From Streptococcus pseudopneumoniae (GTDB lineage: Bacteria > Bacillota > Bacilli > Lactobacillales > Streptococcaceae): a stretch of DNA of 64,000 bases. The stretch lies in the NCBI RefSeq assembly GCF_001074565.1, contig NZ_JUQX01000025.1:1-64000 (forward strand), given 5' to 3'. Shown one piece after another: positions 36,306 through 45,352 of this stretch. The translations under genes were made by a program, and so were the position numbers. The notes under the pieces are model-generated. The model searched no databases and was not told where the DNA came from. It saw nothing but the letters and a program-made list of their open reading frames with translations. Each line of letters begins with the position of its first letter. Positions within the stretch are counted from its first letter, which is position 1.

Positions 36306-37583
36306 TTAACTAATAGATGATAAAATTTCCTTAGGTGATTTTCTAAATAAGAATAGGAAACAAAGAGCTACGGACAAGCAACCAATCAAGAGCAGAAAGA
36401 CATAGGATTCTGCAAAGGATAGGAGACTGGTTGATAGACTGCTTGCTTTAGCTAGTGTGTCTTGTAAGGTTGCCTGATCTCCACTTGCTAGTACAGTTTG
36501 TAGCAGATAGGATGTAATGGCTTTCCCAGCAATAAAGGATGGAAGCAAAGCTCCAAGAGATACCAACACCACCTCTAAACAGAACTGTAGGAAGATTGAG
36601 CTCTTGCCTTTTCCAAGTGCCAGTAAAATCCCTACTTCGTAGACCCTTTCTCTCAACCAGAGAGACAAGACCAAAATTAAGGCTCCAGCTCCAGCTATCA
36701 ACATCCCATAAAGGAAGATAGTTAGGAAGGTTTGGAAGGTTGCAACTGAGTCTTTGATCTGTTCAAAGGCCTTGTTTTCCTTTTCGACTTGATAGCCTTG
36801 ATTTTCCAAAGCCAAGTTTTCCACCTGCTTCATGAGTCCGTCCATTTCCTTAGGATTTTCTACATAGAAGCGCGCTGCACTAACTTGAGGTTCACTATTT
36901 CCCAAAAGGGTTTGGCTACTTTCATAGTCTGTAAAGACTTGGTTTTCACTGAAGTCAGAAGACAAGCCTGTAAATTTCTCTTGTTTTTTACCAGAAAAGA
37001 TGCCGACAATTTCAAACTCAACTGTTTGCCCTTTCCCAGCTTCGGATTGACCAGCATCCAAGCGAATCTTGTCATGAAGCGAAAGACCGTTCTTCTTAGC
37101 CAACTCTTCGTGAATAAGGATTTTCTTAGAATCTCCTTTTTGAAGATGTCGCCCTTCTTTTAGATTGAAAGCCGAACTGGTAAAGGTGACATCCTTGGAT
37201 GAATCTTCAAGAGCCGTTAAGCTAACCAAGTTCTTGTCCGCGGCTGACAAATCATCACGTTCTACGCTCTGCTCGCCACTCACCGCTTCCTTGTCTTTCA
37301 GTTTTGCTACCGTCTCAAGTTCAGGAGAGACATTTTCCAGTCCCTTAATCTTGCTAACTGATGCTAGGTCCGATAACTTGAAGGTCTGTCCATTTTCTAT
37401 CTTTTTGATAGAAAAAGAGGTATTGAGTGATTTGTAAAGATTGCTTTCTACTGTTTTGTTGGACTTCATCAGAGTCAAACAGGCTGAAATTCCTGCTAAA
37501 AGAACAAATAAAATCAGAAATAAAATAAAACTTCTCAGTCGTTTTCTGCTGACATAAGCCCAAGCTCTTTGGATTGGATTCAT
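36306..37583 (-). CDS. vex1: Vex1 ABC transporter permease (FtsX/MacB type)
   Basis: A 425-residue permease paralogous to Vex3, with an N-terminal helix (about 18-37), a large extracellular domain and three C-terminal helices including REVYEVGILLALGKGKSSIF. The extracellular domains of Vex1 and Vex3 differ, consistent with an asymmetric transporter. It is first in the operon. A strong GGAGG site and TATAAT are upstream, with a direct repeat suited to an OmpR-type activator. Confidence 0.94.
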   Translation of the reverse strand: MNPIQRAWAYVSRKRLRSFILFLILFVLLAGISACLTLMKSNKTVESNLYKSLNTSFSIKKIENGQTFKLSDLASVSKIKGLENVSPELETVAKLKDKEAVSGEQSVERDDLSAADKNLVSLTALEDSSKDVTFTSSAFNLKEGRHLQKGDSKKILIHEELAKKNGLSLHDKIRLDAGQSEAGKGQTVEFEIVGIFSGKKQEKFTGLSSDFSENQVFTDYESSQTLLGNSEPQVSAARFYVENPKEMDGLMKQVENLALENQGYQVEKENKAFEQIKDSVATFQTFLTIFLYGMLIAGAGALILVLSLWLRERVYEVGILLALGKGKSSIFLQFCLEVVLVSLGALLPSFIAGKAITSYLLQTVLASGDQATLQDTLAKASSLSTSLLSFAESYVFLLLIGCLSVALCFLFLFRKSPKEILSSIS

Positions 37584-37608
37584 TTGTCACCTCCATATTT
37601 GTAAGTCT

Positions 37609-37641
37609 ATTATAAAATCCAAATATGAAATGTTTATGAAA
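37609..37641 (-). promoter_or_regulatory. vex1 promoter with candidate VncR direct repeat
   Basis: On the minus strand TATAAT (37609-37614) is preceded by two TTTCAT half-sites starting 11 bases apart (37625-37630 and 37636-37641) that take the place of a -35. Eleven-base periodic half-sites are typical for OmpR-family regulators. The rest of the gap to about 37940 shows no gene. Confidence 0.55.
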
Positions 37642-37943
37642 TCAAAAAAAATTTTGATTTATTTTTTGAAAAAATGAAGAAAGCTAGCGACCACTAACTT
37701 TTTTTCTTATATAAACAAATAACTTACTAATCAAAAATCCACTCCATTCTATATATGATGGGCATCATCTTTCAGCTAAGTATTTTTCAATTTCTTCGAC
37801 TTTTAATTTCCTGACTTGTGTTTGAGGAAATTCTTGATAGGATGAAATGGAAAACTCAGTTTAAATGTTATGATACAATGACTGTTCTTGATGCCAATAT
37901 TTTTCGATATACGAAACGTGGTCTGTAGTCTTCTTTGAAAAAA

Positions 37944-37970
37944 CAAAAAGAGCTAGCCAAAGCTAACTCT
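37944..37970 (-). terminator. tRNA-Leu terminator
   Basis: On the minus strand AGAGTTAGC/GCTAGCTCT (one mismatch) with a four-base loop is followed by a T tract, directly downstream of the tRNA. Confidence 0.85.
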
Positions 37971-37978
37971 TACCTTAT

Positions 37979-38063
37979 GCGGAGAGAGGGACTTGAACCC
38001 TCACGACCTAAAGCGGTCACAGGATCCTTAGTCCTGCGCGTCTGCCAATTCCGCCATCCCCGC
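37979..38063 (-). tRNA. tRNA-Leu (anticodon AAG)
   Basis: An 85-base tRNA with the long variable arm of class II. The acceptor stem is GCGGGGA/TCTCCGC (one G-T pair), the anticodon stem CAGGA/TCCTG encloses the loop CTAAGGA with anticodon AAG, and the T arm contains GGTTCAAGTCC. The CCA end is not encoded. It has its own promoter and terminator. Confidence 0.95.
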
Positions 38064-38078
38064 GTCGATTACTTTACT

Positions 38079-38107
38079 AGTATATCAACTTTCAAAATCT
38101 TTGTCAA
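38079..38107 (-). promoter_or_regulatory. tRNA-Leu promoter
   Basis: Consensus -35 TTGACA (38102-38107) and -10 TATACT (38079-38084) on the minus strand are separated by 17 bases. Initiation is about 8 bases before the mature tRNA. Confidence 0.85.
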
Positions 38108-38143
38108 CACTTTTTTCAGATTTTTTTCATTTTTCCAAGGGAA

Positions 38144-38719
38144 TCATTCTTTAATTTCAGACAGATTTTCATCTAGCAATTTAGCTCCCAGAGTGTTCTT
38201 AAAATGTCCAAGAGCAAACTGATGATTTTCTGGCCAGATAGAGGCAACCGCAGGTTTGACAACTTCAATATCATAACCTAAATTGTAGGCATCAATAGCC
38301 GTATGAAGGACACAAATATCGGTCAGAACCCCTGTCAAGATAACTGTAGTAACCCGACGTTCTCGCAGGCGAATATCGAGGTCCGTTCCTGAAAATGCTG
38401 AATAGTGCCGCTTATCCATCCAAAAGACGCGACTATCCGACTCATGCTCAGCATAGAAATCAGCTAGGGGGCCATAGAGGTTACGGCCACTAGTCCCAAT
38501 GATGTTGTGGGGTGGAAATAGTTTACTTTCCGGATGGAAGGTATCCTTCTCCTCATGAGCATCAATAGTGAAGAAGACGTAGTCTCCTCGATCAAAAGCC
38601 AGTCTGGTTACCTGATTGATTGCCTCTGATATTGCTTGAGCAGGTGCTCCAGCAGTTAGCTTTCCATGGTCTGCTACGAAATCCTCTGTATAGTCGATCG
38701 AGATTAAAGCCTTTGCCAT
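38144..38719 (-). CDS. pncA: nicotinamidase
   Basis: A 191-residue isochorismatase-fold amidase that converts nicotinamide to nicotinate for NAD salvage. Family catalytic residues are visible: Asp9 (SIDYTEDF), a Lys in MDKRHYSAF and Cys in LTDICVLHT. The metal site includes Asp and His of TIDAHEEKD and a His in LFPPHN. Length and sequence fit the characterised pneumococcal enzyme. It overlaps the codY stop by one base (TAATG), so it is coupled to codY, a lasting arrangement in mitis streptococci. Confidence 0.93.
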   Translation of the reverse strand: MAKALISIDYTEDFVADHGKLTAGAPAQAISEAINQVTRLAFDRGDYVFFTIDAHEEKDTFHPESKLFPPHNIIGTSGRNLYGPLADFYAEHESDSRVFWMDKRHYSAFSGTDLDIRLRERRVTTVILTGVLTDICVLHTAIDAYNLGYDIEVVKPAVASIWPENHQFALGHFKNTLGAKLLDENLSEIKE

Positions 38720-39507
38720 TAGTAGTCCCTCTTTTTCACTTCCTCAAAGATATCTGAAATCAATACCTTGAGATAGGTTCCCTTCATTCCTAGTGAACGG
38801 CTTTCAATAATTCCTGCCGACTCTAGCTTACGGAGAGCATTGACGATTACTGAGCGCGTGATACCGATACGATCTGCAATGACAGATGCAGTTAATTGTC
38901 CTTCATTTCCATCCAACTCAGCTAGAATTGCTGAAACGGCACGAAGTTCTGAATAGGAAAGGGTATTAACTGCCATGGTTACAGCAGTACGACGGCGAAT
39001 ATTTTTCTCATCTTCTTCACGTTGGAAGTTCAAGAGTTGAATCCCTACCACCGTGCTTGCAATCTCAACAAGAATCAAATCCTCATCTTCAAATTTCTTA
39101 TCATTGCGCCAAATAATCAAGGAGCCTAGACGAATCCCTGATACATGAATCGGAGCAATAGTCGTCAAGCCATCTGGAAAATCAGAGCGACTTTCGACTG
39201 GGAAGATACTCAAATCATGATCTACAGTAAGATTAGCTTCTGTATCGTAAATCATATTTGCCCCTTGCACATAGTCCTCTGGGAAAATCTTAGTTTGGAA
39301 AAACTGCTCTACTCGATCTGTATTTGTCTTGTAACGCATGAAATAGCCCAAGAGACGTCCCTTACTATTCACAATACAAGCGTTACAATCAATAATATCT
39401 GCTAACTGGCGTGTAATCGCATTGTAGGGAAGTTCATCCTGCATTTGCTCTTCAGAGCGTTTTAAAATTGATGTAATTTTTCTTGTTTTTTCTAATAAAT
39501 GTGCCAT
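38719..39507 (-). CDS. codY: global nutritional regulator CodY
   Basis: A 262-residue regulator. An N-terminal GAF domain (1-155) binds branched-chain amino acids, a linker helix follows, and the C-terminal winged helix contains [20 protein letters not shown] (recognition helix, near 203-222). It represses amino-acid uptake and synthesis genes during nutrient excess and is essential in many pneumococci. The upstream region has a near-consensus promoter and a CodY box one base from the -35, pointing to autoregulation. It is followed by the coupled pncA gene. Confidence 0.97.
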   Translation of the reverse strand: MAHLLEKTRKITSILKRSEEQMQDELPYNAITRQLADIIDCNACIVNSKGRLLGYFMRYKTNTDRVEQFFQTKIFPEDYVQGANMIYDTEANLTVDHDLSIFPVESRSDFPDGLTTIAPIHVSGIRLGSLIIWRNDKKFEDEDLILVEIASTVVGIQLLNFQREEDEKNIRRRTAVTMAVNTLSYSELRAVSAILAELDGNEGQLTASVIADRIGITRSVIVNALRKLESAGIIESRSLGMKGTYLKVLISDIFEEVKKRDY

Positions 39508-39533
39508 TTTTTACCTCGCATATAATCGCTTCC

Positions 39534-39562
39534 ATTATAACATAGAAAAGTCTTTATTTCAA
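39534..39562 (-). promoter_or_regulatory. codY promoter
   Basis: On the minus strand TTGAAA (39557-39562) and TATAAT (39534-39539) are separated by 17 bases, 27 bases before the ATG. Confidence 0.8.
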
Positions 39563-39563
39563 T

Positions 39564-39578
39564 AATTATCTGAAAATT
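39564..39578. promoter_or_regulatory. CodY box
   Basis: AATTATCTGAAAATT matches the AATTTTCWGAAAATT consensus at all but one position and lies one base upstream of the codY -35. Confidence 0.75.
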
Positions 39579-39636
39579 GCTTATTTAATTGCAATTTTGA
39601 ACAGCAAAAATATTTTAGAAAAATAGGATTTTTGTG

Positions 39637-39665
39637 TTGACAGCAAAAATAAATTTTGTTATTAT
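39637..39665 (+). promoter_or_regulatory. strong rightward promoter between codY and cshA
   Basis: Consensus -35 TTGACA (39637-39642) and -10 TATTAT (39660-39665) on the plus strand are separated by 17 bases. It points away from codY toward the 3' end of cshA, where no rightward gene exists. Confidence 0.7.
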
Positions 39666-39671
39666 AACATT

Positions 39672-39788
39672 ATAAGAAGATGACATGATAAATCCCTTTC
39701 CGTTTCACCTATCCTTTACTATCAACCATCTTCTTTTACCCTTGGTCTCCTTATATATAAAAGCGATCCACACTGTGAATCGCTTTTT
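39672..39788 (+). ncRNA. candidate small RNA
   Basis: A transcript from the promoter at 39637-39665 would end at the strong hairpin 39759-39788 after about 115 bases. No convincing open frame with a ribosome site lies inside; one weak ATG frame at 39686 would read antisense into cshA. The RNA would overlap the 3' end of the cshA message only at the terminator. Expression is inferred. Confidence 0.5.
39759..39788. terminator. bidirectional terminator of cshA and the candidate small RNA
   Basis: AAAAGCGAT/ATCGCTTTTT with an inner CA.CAGTGTG pairing gives a long hairpin, with A and T runs usable in both directions. Confidence 0.85.
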
Positions 39789-39789
39789 C

Positions 39790-41346
39790 CTATTTGTCTC
39801 CCTTGTTACGAATAACAAAGCCAGTCTTCTTTTCGCTTGAGGTATTGTGAGGTTTTTTATTGTCTTTATTACGGTAACGTCTATCTTTATCAAAACGATC
39901 GTTTCCGCGGTTGCCTTTTTTGAAATCATCACGGCGACCACCACGACGGTTATCTCCTCGACGATTGTCGCGTCCACGATTACCTCCAGAACGTCCATTT
40001 CCTGACGGTTTGAACGGCAGTGGTTTTTCACGCGCAATCTCCACTTCAGGAAGGCTGTCTGGATCTTGGACTGTCAGACTCAAGATATACATAGCCAATT
40101 CTTCTGGACTAAATTCGGCAGCTAACTTACGAGCATCTTTAGCAAATTTCTCAAAGTTTCCACGAATGGCCTCGTCTGCGAAATCTCGTTCGATTTTTTT
40201 GAGAGCTACTTGTTTCTTAGCTTGGAAGGCTTCTTCTGCTGTCGCTGGTTTCAAGCCTTTCATGCGTTTCTTAGTCAAGTTTTCGATGATTTGGAGATAG
40301 CCCATTTCATTTGGCGCTACGAAAGTAATAGACTGACCTGACTTACCAGCACGACCTGTACGACCGATACGGTGAACATAACTTTCAGGATCTTGTGGAA
40401 TATCGTAGTTGTAGACATGGGTCACACCTGAGATATCCAAACCACGTGCTGCCACGTCAGTCGCAACTAGAACATCAAGATTCCCATTTTTAAAATCACG
40501 AAGGACACGAAGACGTTTATTTTGGTCCAAATCACCATGAATCCCTTCAGCACGGAAGCCACGAATTTTAAGTCCACGAGTCAATTCATCTACACGGCGT
40601 TTGGTACGACCAAATACGATAGCAAGTTCTAGTTGTTCCACATCCATGAGACGTGTCATAGTATCAAATTTCTCTTGTTCCTTGACACGGATATAGTACT
40701 GATCAACCAGCTCTGTTGTCAATTCCTTGGCAGCAATCTTCACATGCTCAGGCTCTTTCATAAACTGAACACCGATACGTTTGATAGCATCTGGCATCGT
40801 TGCTGAAAAGAGTAAGGTTTGACGACTTTCAGGAACACGAGAGATAATAGCTTCGATGTCTTCTAGGAAGCCCATGTTGAGCATTTCGTCTGCTTCATCA
40901 AGGATGAGGGTTTCAATATCGTGCAATTTCAAGGCCTTGCGTTTGATCAAGTCCAAGAGGCGACCTGGTGTTCCTACAACGATATGGGCACCCGATTTAA
41001 GGGCTTTAATTTGTTTTTCAATGCTTGAACCACCGTAAACTGAGCGAACTTTCACCCCCTTGCTACGACCAAAGCGGAAGAGTTCTTCTTGACTTTGAAC
41101 AGCGAGTTCACGAGTTGGAGCGATGACCAAGGCTTGAATAGTCGCTTCTTCCGTACGGATTTTTTCAAGGGTTGGCAAGCCAAAGGCCGCGGTTTTCCCT
41201 GTACCAGTCTGGGCTTGACCGATAACGTCTTTTCCCTCAAAAGCCAATGGAATGGTCTGTTCTTGGATGGGACTTGCTTCTACAAATCCAGCTTTTTCAA
41301 TCTCTGCTAGCAAATCAGCAGACAAGTTAAATTCATTAAATTTCAC
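39790..41346 (-). CDS. cshA: DEAD-box RNA helicase CshA
   Basis: A 518-residue helicase. Motifs are Q (F..ASPIQEQTIP), I (AQTGTGKT, near 44-51), II (DEAD, near 152), III (SAT), V and VI (HRIGRTGRAG). Residues about 440-518 form an Arg/Gly/Asp-rich basic tail (RGDNRRGGRRDD) suited to RNA binding. CshA unwinds structured mRNA in the degradosome and supports cold growth and ribosome assembly. Translation starts at GTG 41346 (AAAGAAG upstream). A structured leader of about 150 bases precedes it, as often found for cold-responsive helicase messages. Confidence 0.95.
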   Translation of the reverse strand: MKFNEFNLSADLLAEIEKAGFVEASPIQEQTIPLAFEGKDVIGQAQTGTGKTAAFGLPTLEKIRTEEATIQALVIAPTRELAVQSQEELFRFGRSKGVKVRSVYGGSSIEKQIKALKSGAHIVVGTPGRLLDLIKRKALKLHDIETLILDEADEMLNMGFLEDIEAIISRVPESRQTLLFSATMPDAIKRIGVQFMKEPEHVKIAAKELTTELVDQYYIRVKEQEKFDTMTRLMDVEQLELAIVFGRTKRRVDELTRGLKIRGFRAEGIHGDLDQNKRLRVLRDFKNGNLDVLVATDVAARGLDISGVTHVYNYDIPQDPESYVHRIGRTGRAGKSGQSITFVAPNEMGYLQIIENLTKKRMKGLKPATAEEAFQAKKQVALKKIERDFADEAIRGNFEKFAKDARKLAAEFSPEELAMYILSLTVQDPDSLPEVEIAREKPLPFKPSGNGRSGGNRGRDNRRGDNRRGGRRDDFKKGNRGNDRFDKDRRYRNKDNKKPHNTSSEKKTGFVIRNKGDK

Positions 41347-41684
41347 GTTTTTCTTCTTTCTAAAGATGGTGCGAAGCCATCCTATAGCGCTTAGTATATA
41401 CTTTTCTTTTCATGATGTATCTTTTTAAAAACGAGATACCGTGTTGCTTCTTTTCCACGAAAGAAAAGTACGAGTTTCTTTGCAACCTATCTAGTATAAC
41501 ACAAGAGCGAGGCAAAAGATAGTAGAATCTTTAAGGAAAATCATGTAAACGATTTTTCTATTTTTTGAACTTGATTCCCGAAAGCTTTCGTTAGACTATT
41601 TTAGTCCAATATTTTTTCCCGTAGCAGATTTGTGCAAAAGTTTTTTTCTTGTGCTAGAATTAAATCAAATAGGAGGATTTAAAA
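41347..41684. other. divergent gap: structured cshA leader and RclA-like gene promoter
   Basis: Leftward, an extended -10 TGTTATACT near 41493-41501 would give a cshA leader of about 150 bases containing three hairpins: CTTTTC/GAAAAG, GTATCT/AGATAC and GATGG/CCATC. Rightward, TGCTAGAAT (about 41652-41660) serves the flavoprotein gene at 41685, which has AGGAGG just before its ATG. No open frame was found. Confidence 0.55.
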
Positions 41685-43001
41685 ATGTTAACATACGATT
41701 TAATTGTCATTGGATTTGGTAAAGCCGGTAAGACTTTGGCTGCTAAGATGAATGCGGCTGGAAAAAAAGTTGCTGTCATCGAGCGCAGTAAAGCGATGTA
41801 TGGTGGTACTTGCATTAATATTGCTTGTATCCCAACCAAGACTATGATTGTAGCGGCTGAAAAGGGCTGGTCATTTGACGATACCATGAAAGAGCGTGGT
41901 GCGGTGACTGGTCGTCTTAACGCTAAAAATTATAAAATGTTGGCCGATAATGGCGTTGATGTCATTGATGCAGAGGCACATTTCGTGTCAAATAAGGTGA
42001 TCGTGATCCAGGCTGGTGACGAAAAACAAGAAATGACTGCTGAAACAATCGTCATCAACACTGGCGCTGTTTCAAACGTCTTGCCAATTCCTGGACTTGC
42101 TACAAGTAAAAATGTCTTTGACTCAACAGGTATCCAAAACTTGGACAAATTGCCTGAAAAACTTGGAGTCCTTGGTGGTGGAAACATTGGTCTTGAATTT
42201 GCTGGACTCTACAACAAACTTGGTAGCAAAGTCACAGTCCTAGATGCCTTGGATACATTCCTTCCTCGTGCAGAACCTTCCATCGCAGCTCTTGCTAAAC
42301 AATACATGGAAGAAGACGGTATTGAATTGCTTCAAAACATCCATACTACTGAAATCAAAAACGACGGTGATCAAGTCCTCGTCGTAACTGAAAAGGAAAC
42401 TTACCGTTTCGATGCCCTTCTCTACGCAACTGGACGTAAACCGAATGTAGAACCACTTCAACTTGAAAATACAGATATTGAACTAACGGAGCGTGGTGCT
42501 ATCAAGGTCGACAAACACTGCCAAACAAACGTTCCTGGTGTCTTTGCAGTTGGAGACGTCAATGGTGGACTTCAATTCACCTACATTTCACTTGATGACT
42601 TCCGTGTTGTCTACAGCTACCTTGCTGGAGATGGCAGCTACACACTTGAAGACCGTCTCAATGTACCAAACACCATGTTCATCACACCAGCTCTTTCTCA
42701 AGTTGGCTTGACGGAAAGCCAAGCAGCTGATTTGAGACTTCCATACGCAGTGAAGGAAATCCCTGTTGCTGCCATGACTCGTGGTCACGTAAACGGAGAC
42801 CTTCGCGGAGCCTTCAAAGCTATTGTCAATACTGAAACAAAAGAAATTCTCGGAGCAAGCATCTTCTCAGAAGGTTCTCAAGAAATCATCAACATCATCA
42901 CTGTTGCAATGGACAACAAGATTCCTTACACTTACTTCACAAAACAAATCTTCACTCACCCAACCTTGGCTGAGAACTTGAATGACTTGTTTGCGATTTA
43001 A
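41685..43001 (+). CDS. RclA-like FAD pyridine-nucleotide disulfide oxidoreductase
   Basis: A 438-residue class I flavoprotein disulfide reductase. It has the FAD loop VIGFGKAGKTLAA (residues 8-20), the redox-active disulfide GGTCINIACIPTK (Cys43 and Cys48), the NAD(P) loop GGGNIGLEFAG (near 165-175), ATGRKPN, FAVGDVNGG, and a C-terminal dimer domain (near 330-438) with HPTLAENLNDLF. The C-terminal His-Pro fits the glutathione-reductase fold. The pattern is closest to RclA/YkgC, which protects against reactive chlorine and reduces Cu(II). True glutathione or lipoamide reductases differ in the spacing of conserved residues. A terminator follows. Confidence 0.88.
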   Translation: MLTYDLIVIGFGKAGKTLAAKMNAAGKKVAVIERSKAMYGGTCINIACIPTKTMIVAAEKGWSFDDTMKERGAVTGRLNAKNYKMLADNGVDVIDAEAHFVSNKVIVIQAGDEKQEMTAETIVINTGAVSNVLPIPGLATSKNVFDSTGIQNLDKLPEKLGVLGGGNIGLEFAGLYNKLGSKVTVLDALDTFLPRAEPSIAALAKQYMEEDGIELLQNIHTTEIKNDGDQVLVVTEKETYRFDALLYATGRKPNVEPLQLENTDIELTERGAIKVDKHCQTNVPGVFAVGDVNGGLQFTYISLDDFRVVYSYLAGDGSYTLEDRLNVPNTMFITPALSQVGLTESQAADLRLPYAVKEIPVAAMTRGHVNGDLRGAFKAIVNTETKEILGASIFSEGSQEIINIITVAMDNKIPYTYFTKQIFTHPTLAENLNDLFAI

Positions 43002-43022
43002 GTTGAGACTTCTTCGTATCTC

Positions 43023-43046
43023 ACAGCCCTCTTTGGGCTGTTTTTG
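43023..43046 (+). terminator. terminator of the RclA-like gene
   Basis: ACAGCCC/GGGCTGT with a five-base loop and T tract, 22 bases past the stop codon. Confidence 0.85.
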
Positions 43047-43099
43047 TTTCTGCGAAATCTCAAATCTGTCTTTTCTTTCTTTTATGATATAATAGAAAC

Positions 43100-44443
43100 A
43101 TGAAACTAAAAACTACTTTGGGCCTTCTAGCTGGGCGTTCTTCTCACTTCATTTTGAGCCGTCTTGGCCGTGGAAGTACGCTCCCAGGAAAACTTGCCCT
43201 TCAATTTGATAAAGATATTTTACAAAATCTAGCTAAGAACTACGAGATTGTCGTGGTCACTGGAACTAATGGAAAAACCTTAACAACTGCCCTCACTGTC
43301 GGCATTTTAAAAGAGATCTATGGTCAGGTTCTGACCAATCCTAGTGGCGCCAACATGATAACAGGGATTACGACAACCTTCTTGACGGCCAAATCCTCTA
43401 AAACTGGGAAAAACATTGCCGTTCTAGAAATTGACGAGGCCAGTCTATCTCGTATCTGTGACTACATCCATCCTAGCCTTTTTGTCATCACTAATATTTT
43501 CCGTGACCAGATGGACCGCTATGGTGAAATTTACACGACTTATAACATGATTTTGGATGCCATCCGTAAGGTGCCTACGGCCACTGTTCTCCTTAATGGT
43601 GACAGTCCACTTTTCTATAAGCCAGCTATTCCAAATCCTGTACACTATTTTGGTTTTGACTTGGAAAAAGGGCCAGCCCAACTGGCTCACTACAATACTG
43701 AAGGAATCCTCTGTCCTGACTGCCACGGCATCCTCAAATACGAGCACAATACCTATGCCAACTTGGGTGCCTATATCTGTGAAAATTGTGGTTGCAAACG
43801 TCCTGACTTGGACTACCGTCTGACAGAATTGGTTGAGTTGACCAACAATCGCTCCCGCTTTGTCATTGACGGACAAGAATACGGCATCCAAATCGGTGGA
43901 CTCTATAATATCTACAATGCCCTTGCTGCGGTTGCTATCGCCCGTTTCCTCGGGGCTGATTCACAACTCATCAAGCAAGGATTTGACAAGAGCCGTGCTG
44001 TCTTTGGACGCCAGGAAACCTTCCATATCGGCGACAAGGAATGTACTCTCGTCTTGATTAAGAATCCAGTCGGTGCAACTCAAGCTATCGAGATGATCAA
44101 ACTAGCTCCTTATCCATTTAGCCTATCTGTCCTCCTCAACGCCAACTATGCAGACGGAATAGACACTAGCTGGATCTGGGATGCGGACTTTGAACAAATC
44201 ACTGATATGGATATCCCTGAAATCAATGCTGGTGGTGTTCGTCATTCTGAAATCGCACGCCGTCTACGAGTGACAGGCTACCCAGCTGATAAAATCACTG
44301 AGACAAGCAATCTGGAGCAAGTTCTCAAAACCATTGAGAACCAAGACTGCAAGCATGCCTATATCCTGGCTACCTATACTGCTATGCTAGAATTCCGCGA
44401 ACTGCTGGCTAGTCGTCAGATTGTTAGAAAGGAGATGAACTGA
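43100..44443 (+). CDS. murT: lipid II isoglutaminyl synthase, MurT subunit
   Basis: A 447-residue Mur-ligase-like ATPase. The ATP loop is [10 protein letters not shown] (near 51-60), a Cys4 zinc ribbon (CPDC...CENC, near 205-228) is inserted in the middle domain, and a DUF1727 C-terminal domain completes the protein. With GatD it amidates the alpha-carboxyl of D-iGlu in lipid II, a modification needed for efficient cross-linking in Gram-positive cocci. It overlaps gatD by one base. TATAATAG precedes it by about 12 bases with no strong ribosome site, suggesting a very short leader. Confidence 0.95.
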   Translation: MKLKTTLGLLAGRSSHFILSRLGRGSTLPGKLALQFDKDILQNLAKNYEIVVVTGTNGKTLTTALTVGILKEIYGQVLTNPSGANMITGITTTFLTAKSSKTGKNIAVLEIDEASLSRICDYIHPSLFVITNIFRDQMDRYGEIYTTYNMILDAIRKVPTATVLLNGDSPLFYKPAIPNPVHYFGFDLEKGPAQLAHYNTEGILCPDCHGILKYEHNTYANLGAYICENCGCKRPDLDYRLTELVELTNNRSRFVIDGQEYGIQIGGLYNIYNALAAVAIARFLGADSQLIKQGFDKSRAVFGRQETFHIGDKECTLVLIKNPVGATQAIEMIKLAPYPFSLSVLLNANYADGIDTSWIWDADFEQITDMDIPEINAGGVRHSEIARRLRVTGYPADKITETSNLEQVLKTIENQDCKHAYILATYTAMLEFRELLASRQIVRKEMN

Positions 44444-45225
44444 TGGTTTATACTTCACTTTCCTCAAAAGCTGGCAACTACCCTTATCAGCTCAACATCG
44501 CCCACCTCTATGGGAACCTCATGAATACCTACGGGGACAACGGCAATATCCTCATGCTCAAGTATGTTGCTGAAAAACTGGGGGCACATGTGACAGTTGA
44601 TATCGTTTCTCTCCATGATGACTTTGATGAAAATCACTACGACATCGCCTTTTTCGGTGGAGGTCAAGACTTTGAACAAAGTATCATCGCTAGCGATCTG
44701 CCTGCTAAAAAAGAGAGCATTGACAACTACATCCAAAACGACGGAGTAGTTCTCGCTATCTGCGGTGGTTTCCAACTATTGGGGCAATATTATGTTGAAG
44801 CTTCAGGGAAACGCATCGAAGGGCTCGGTGTCATGGGCCATTATACCCTCAACCAGACCAATAACCGCTTTATCGGTGACATCAAGATTCACAACGAAGA
44901 TTTCGATGAAACCTACTATGGATTTGAAAATCACCAGGGTCGTACCTTCCTCTCAGATGACCAAAAACCACTGGGATTGGTTGTCTATGGAAATGGAAAC
45001 AACGAAGAAAAGGTCGGCGAAGGGGTCCACTATAAGAATGTCTTTGGTTCCTACTTCCACGGACCTATCCTCTCTCGCAATGCCAATCTAGCTTATCGCC
45101 TAGTCACTACTGCCCTCAAGAAGAAATACGGTCAAGATATCCAACTCCCTGCCTATGAGGACATCCTCAGCCAAGAAATCGCTGAAGAATACAGCGACGT
45201 GAAAAGCAAGGCAGACTTTTCTTAA
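44443..45225 (+). CDS. gatD: lipid II isoglutaminyl synthase, GatD glutaminase subunit
   Basis: A 260-residue class I glutamine amidotransferase-like (CobB/CobQ type) subunit. The nucleophile Cys107 lies in [10 protein letters not shown], and a His lies in [10 protein letters not shown]. It releases ammonia from glutamine and channels it to MurT. Coupled to murT by a one-base overlap (TGATG) and AAAGGAG. A terminator follows. Confidence 0.95.
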   Translation: MVYTSLSSKAGNYPYQLNIAHLYGNLMNTYGDNGNILMLKYVAEKLGAHVTVDIVSLHDDFDENHYDIAFFGGGQDFEQSIIASDLPAKKESIDNYIQNDGVVLAICGGFQLLGQYYVEASGKRIEGLGVMGHYTLNQTNNRFIGDIKIHNEDFDETYYGFENHQGRTFLSDDQKPLGLVVYGNGNNEEKVGEGVHYKNVFGSYFHGPILSRNANLAYRLVTTALKKKYGQDIQLPAYEDILSQEIAEEYSDVKSKADFS

Positions 45226-45247
45226 AGAAATGAAAGCTATATCAAAG

Positions 45248-45276
45248 AACTCCACTATCTTTTCGGAGTTTTTTTT
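45248..45276 (+). terminator. murT-gatD terminator
   Basis: AACTCC/GGAGTT with an 11-base loop and eight T residues. Confidence 0.8.
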
Positions 45277-45352
45277 GCTTGTTCTTTTACCCTTCTCTCT
45301 TGCATTTTCTCTCTTTTTTTGCCAAAATAGAGGGGTAGAAAGAAGGTAGCAT

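Noticed and set aside
39686-39840. Small ORF from ATG 39686 inside the candidate small RNA
   Set aside because: It runs through the terminator and then antisense to the cshA 3' end; the ribosome site is weak.
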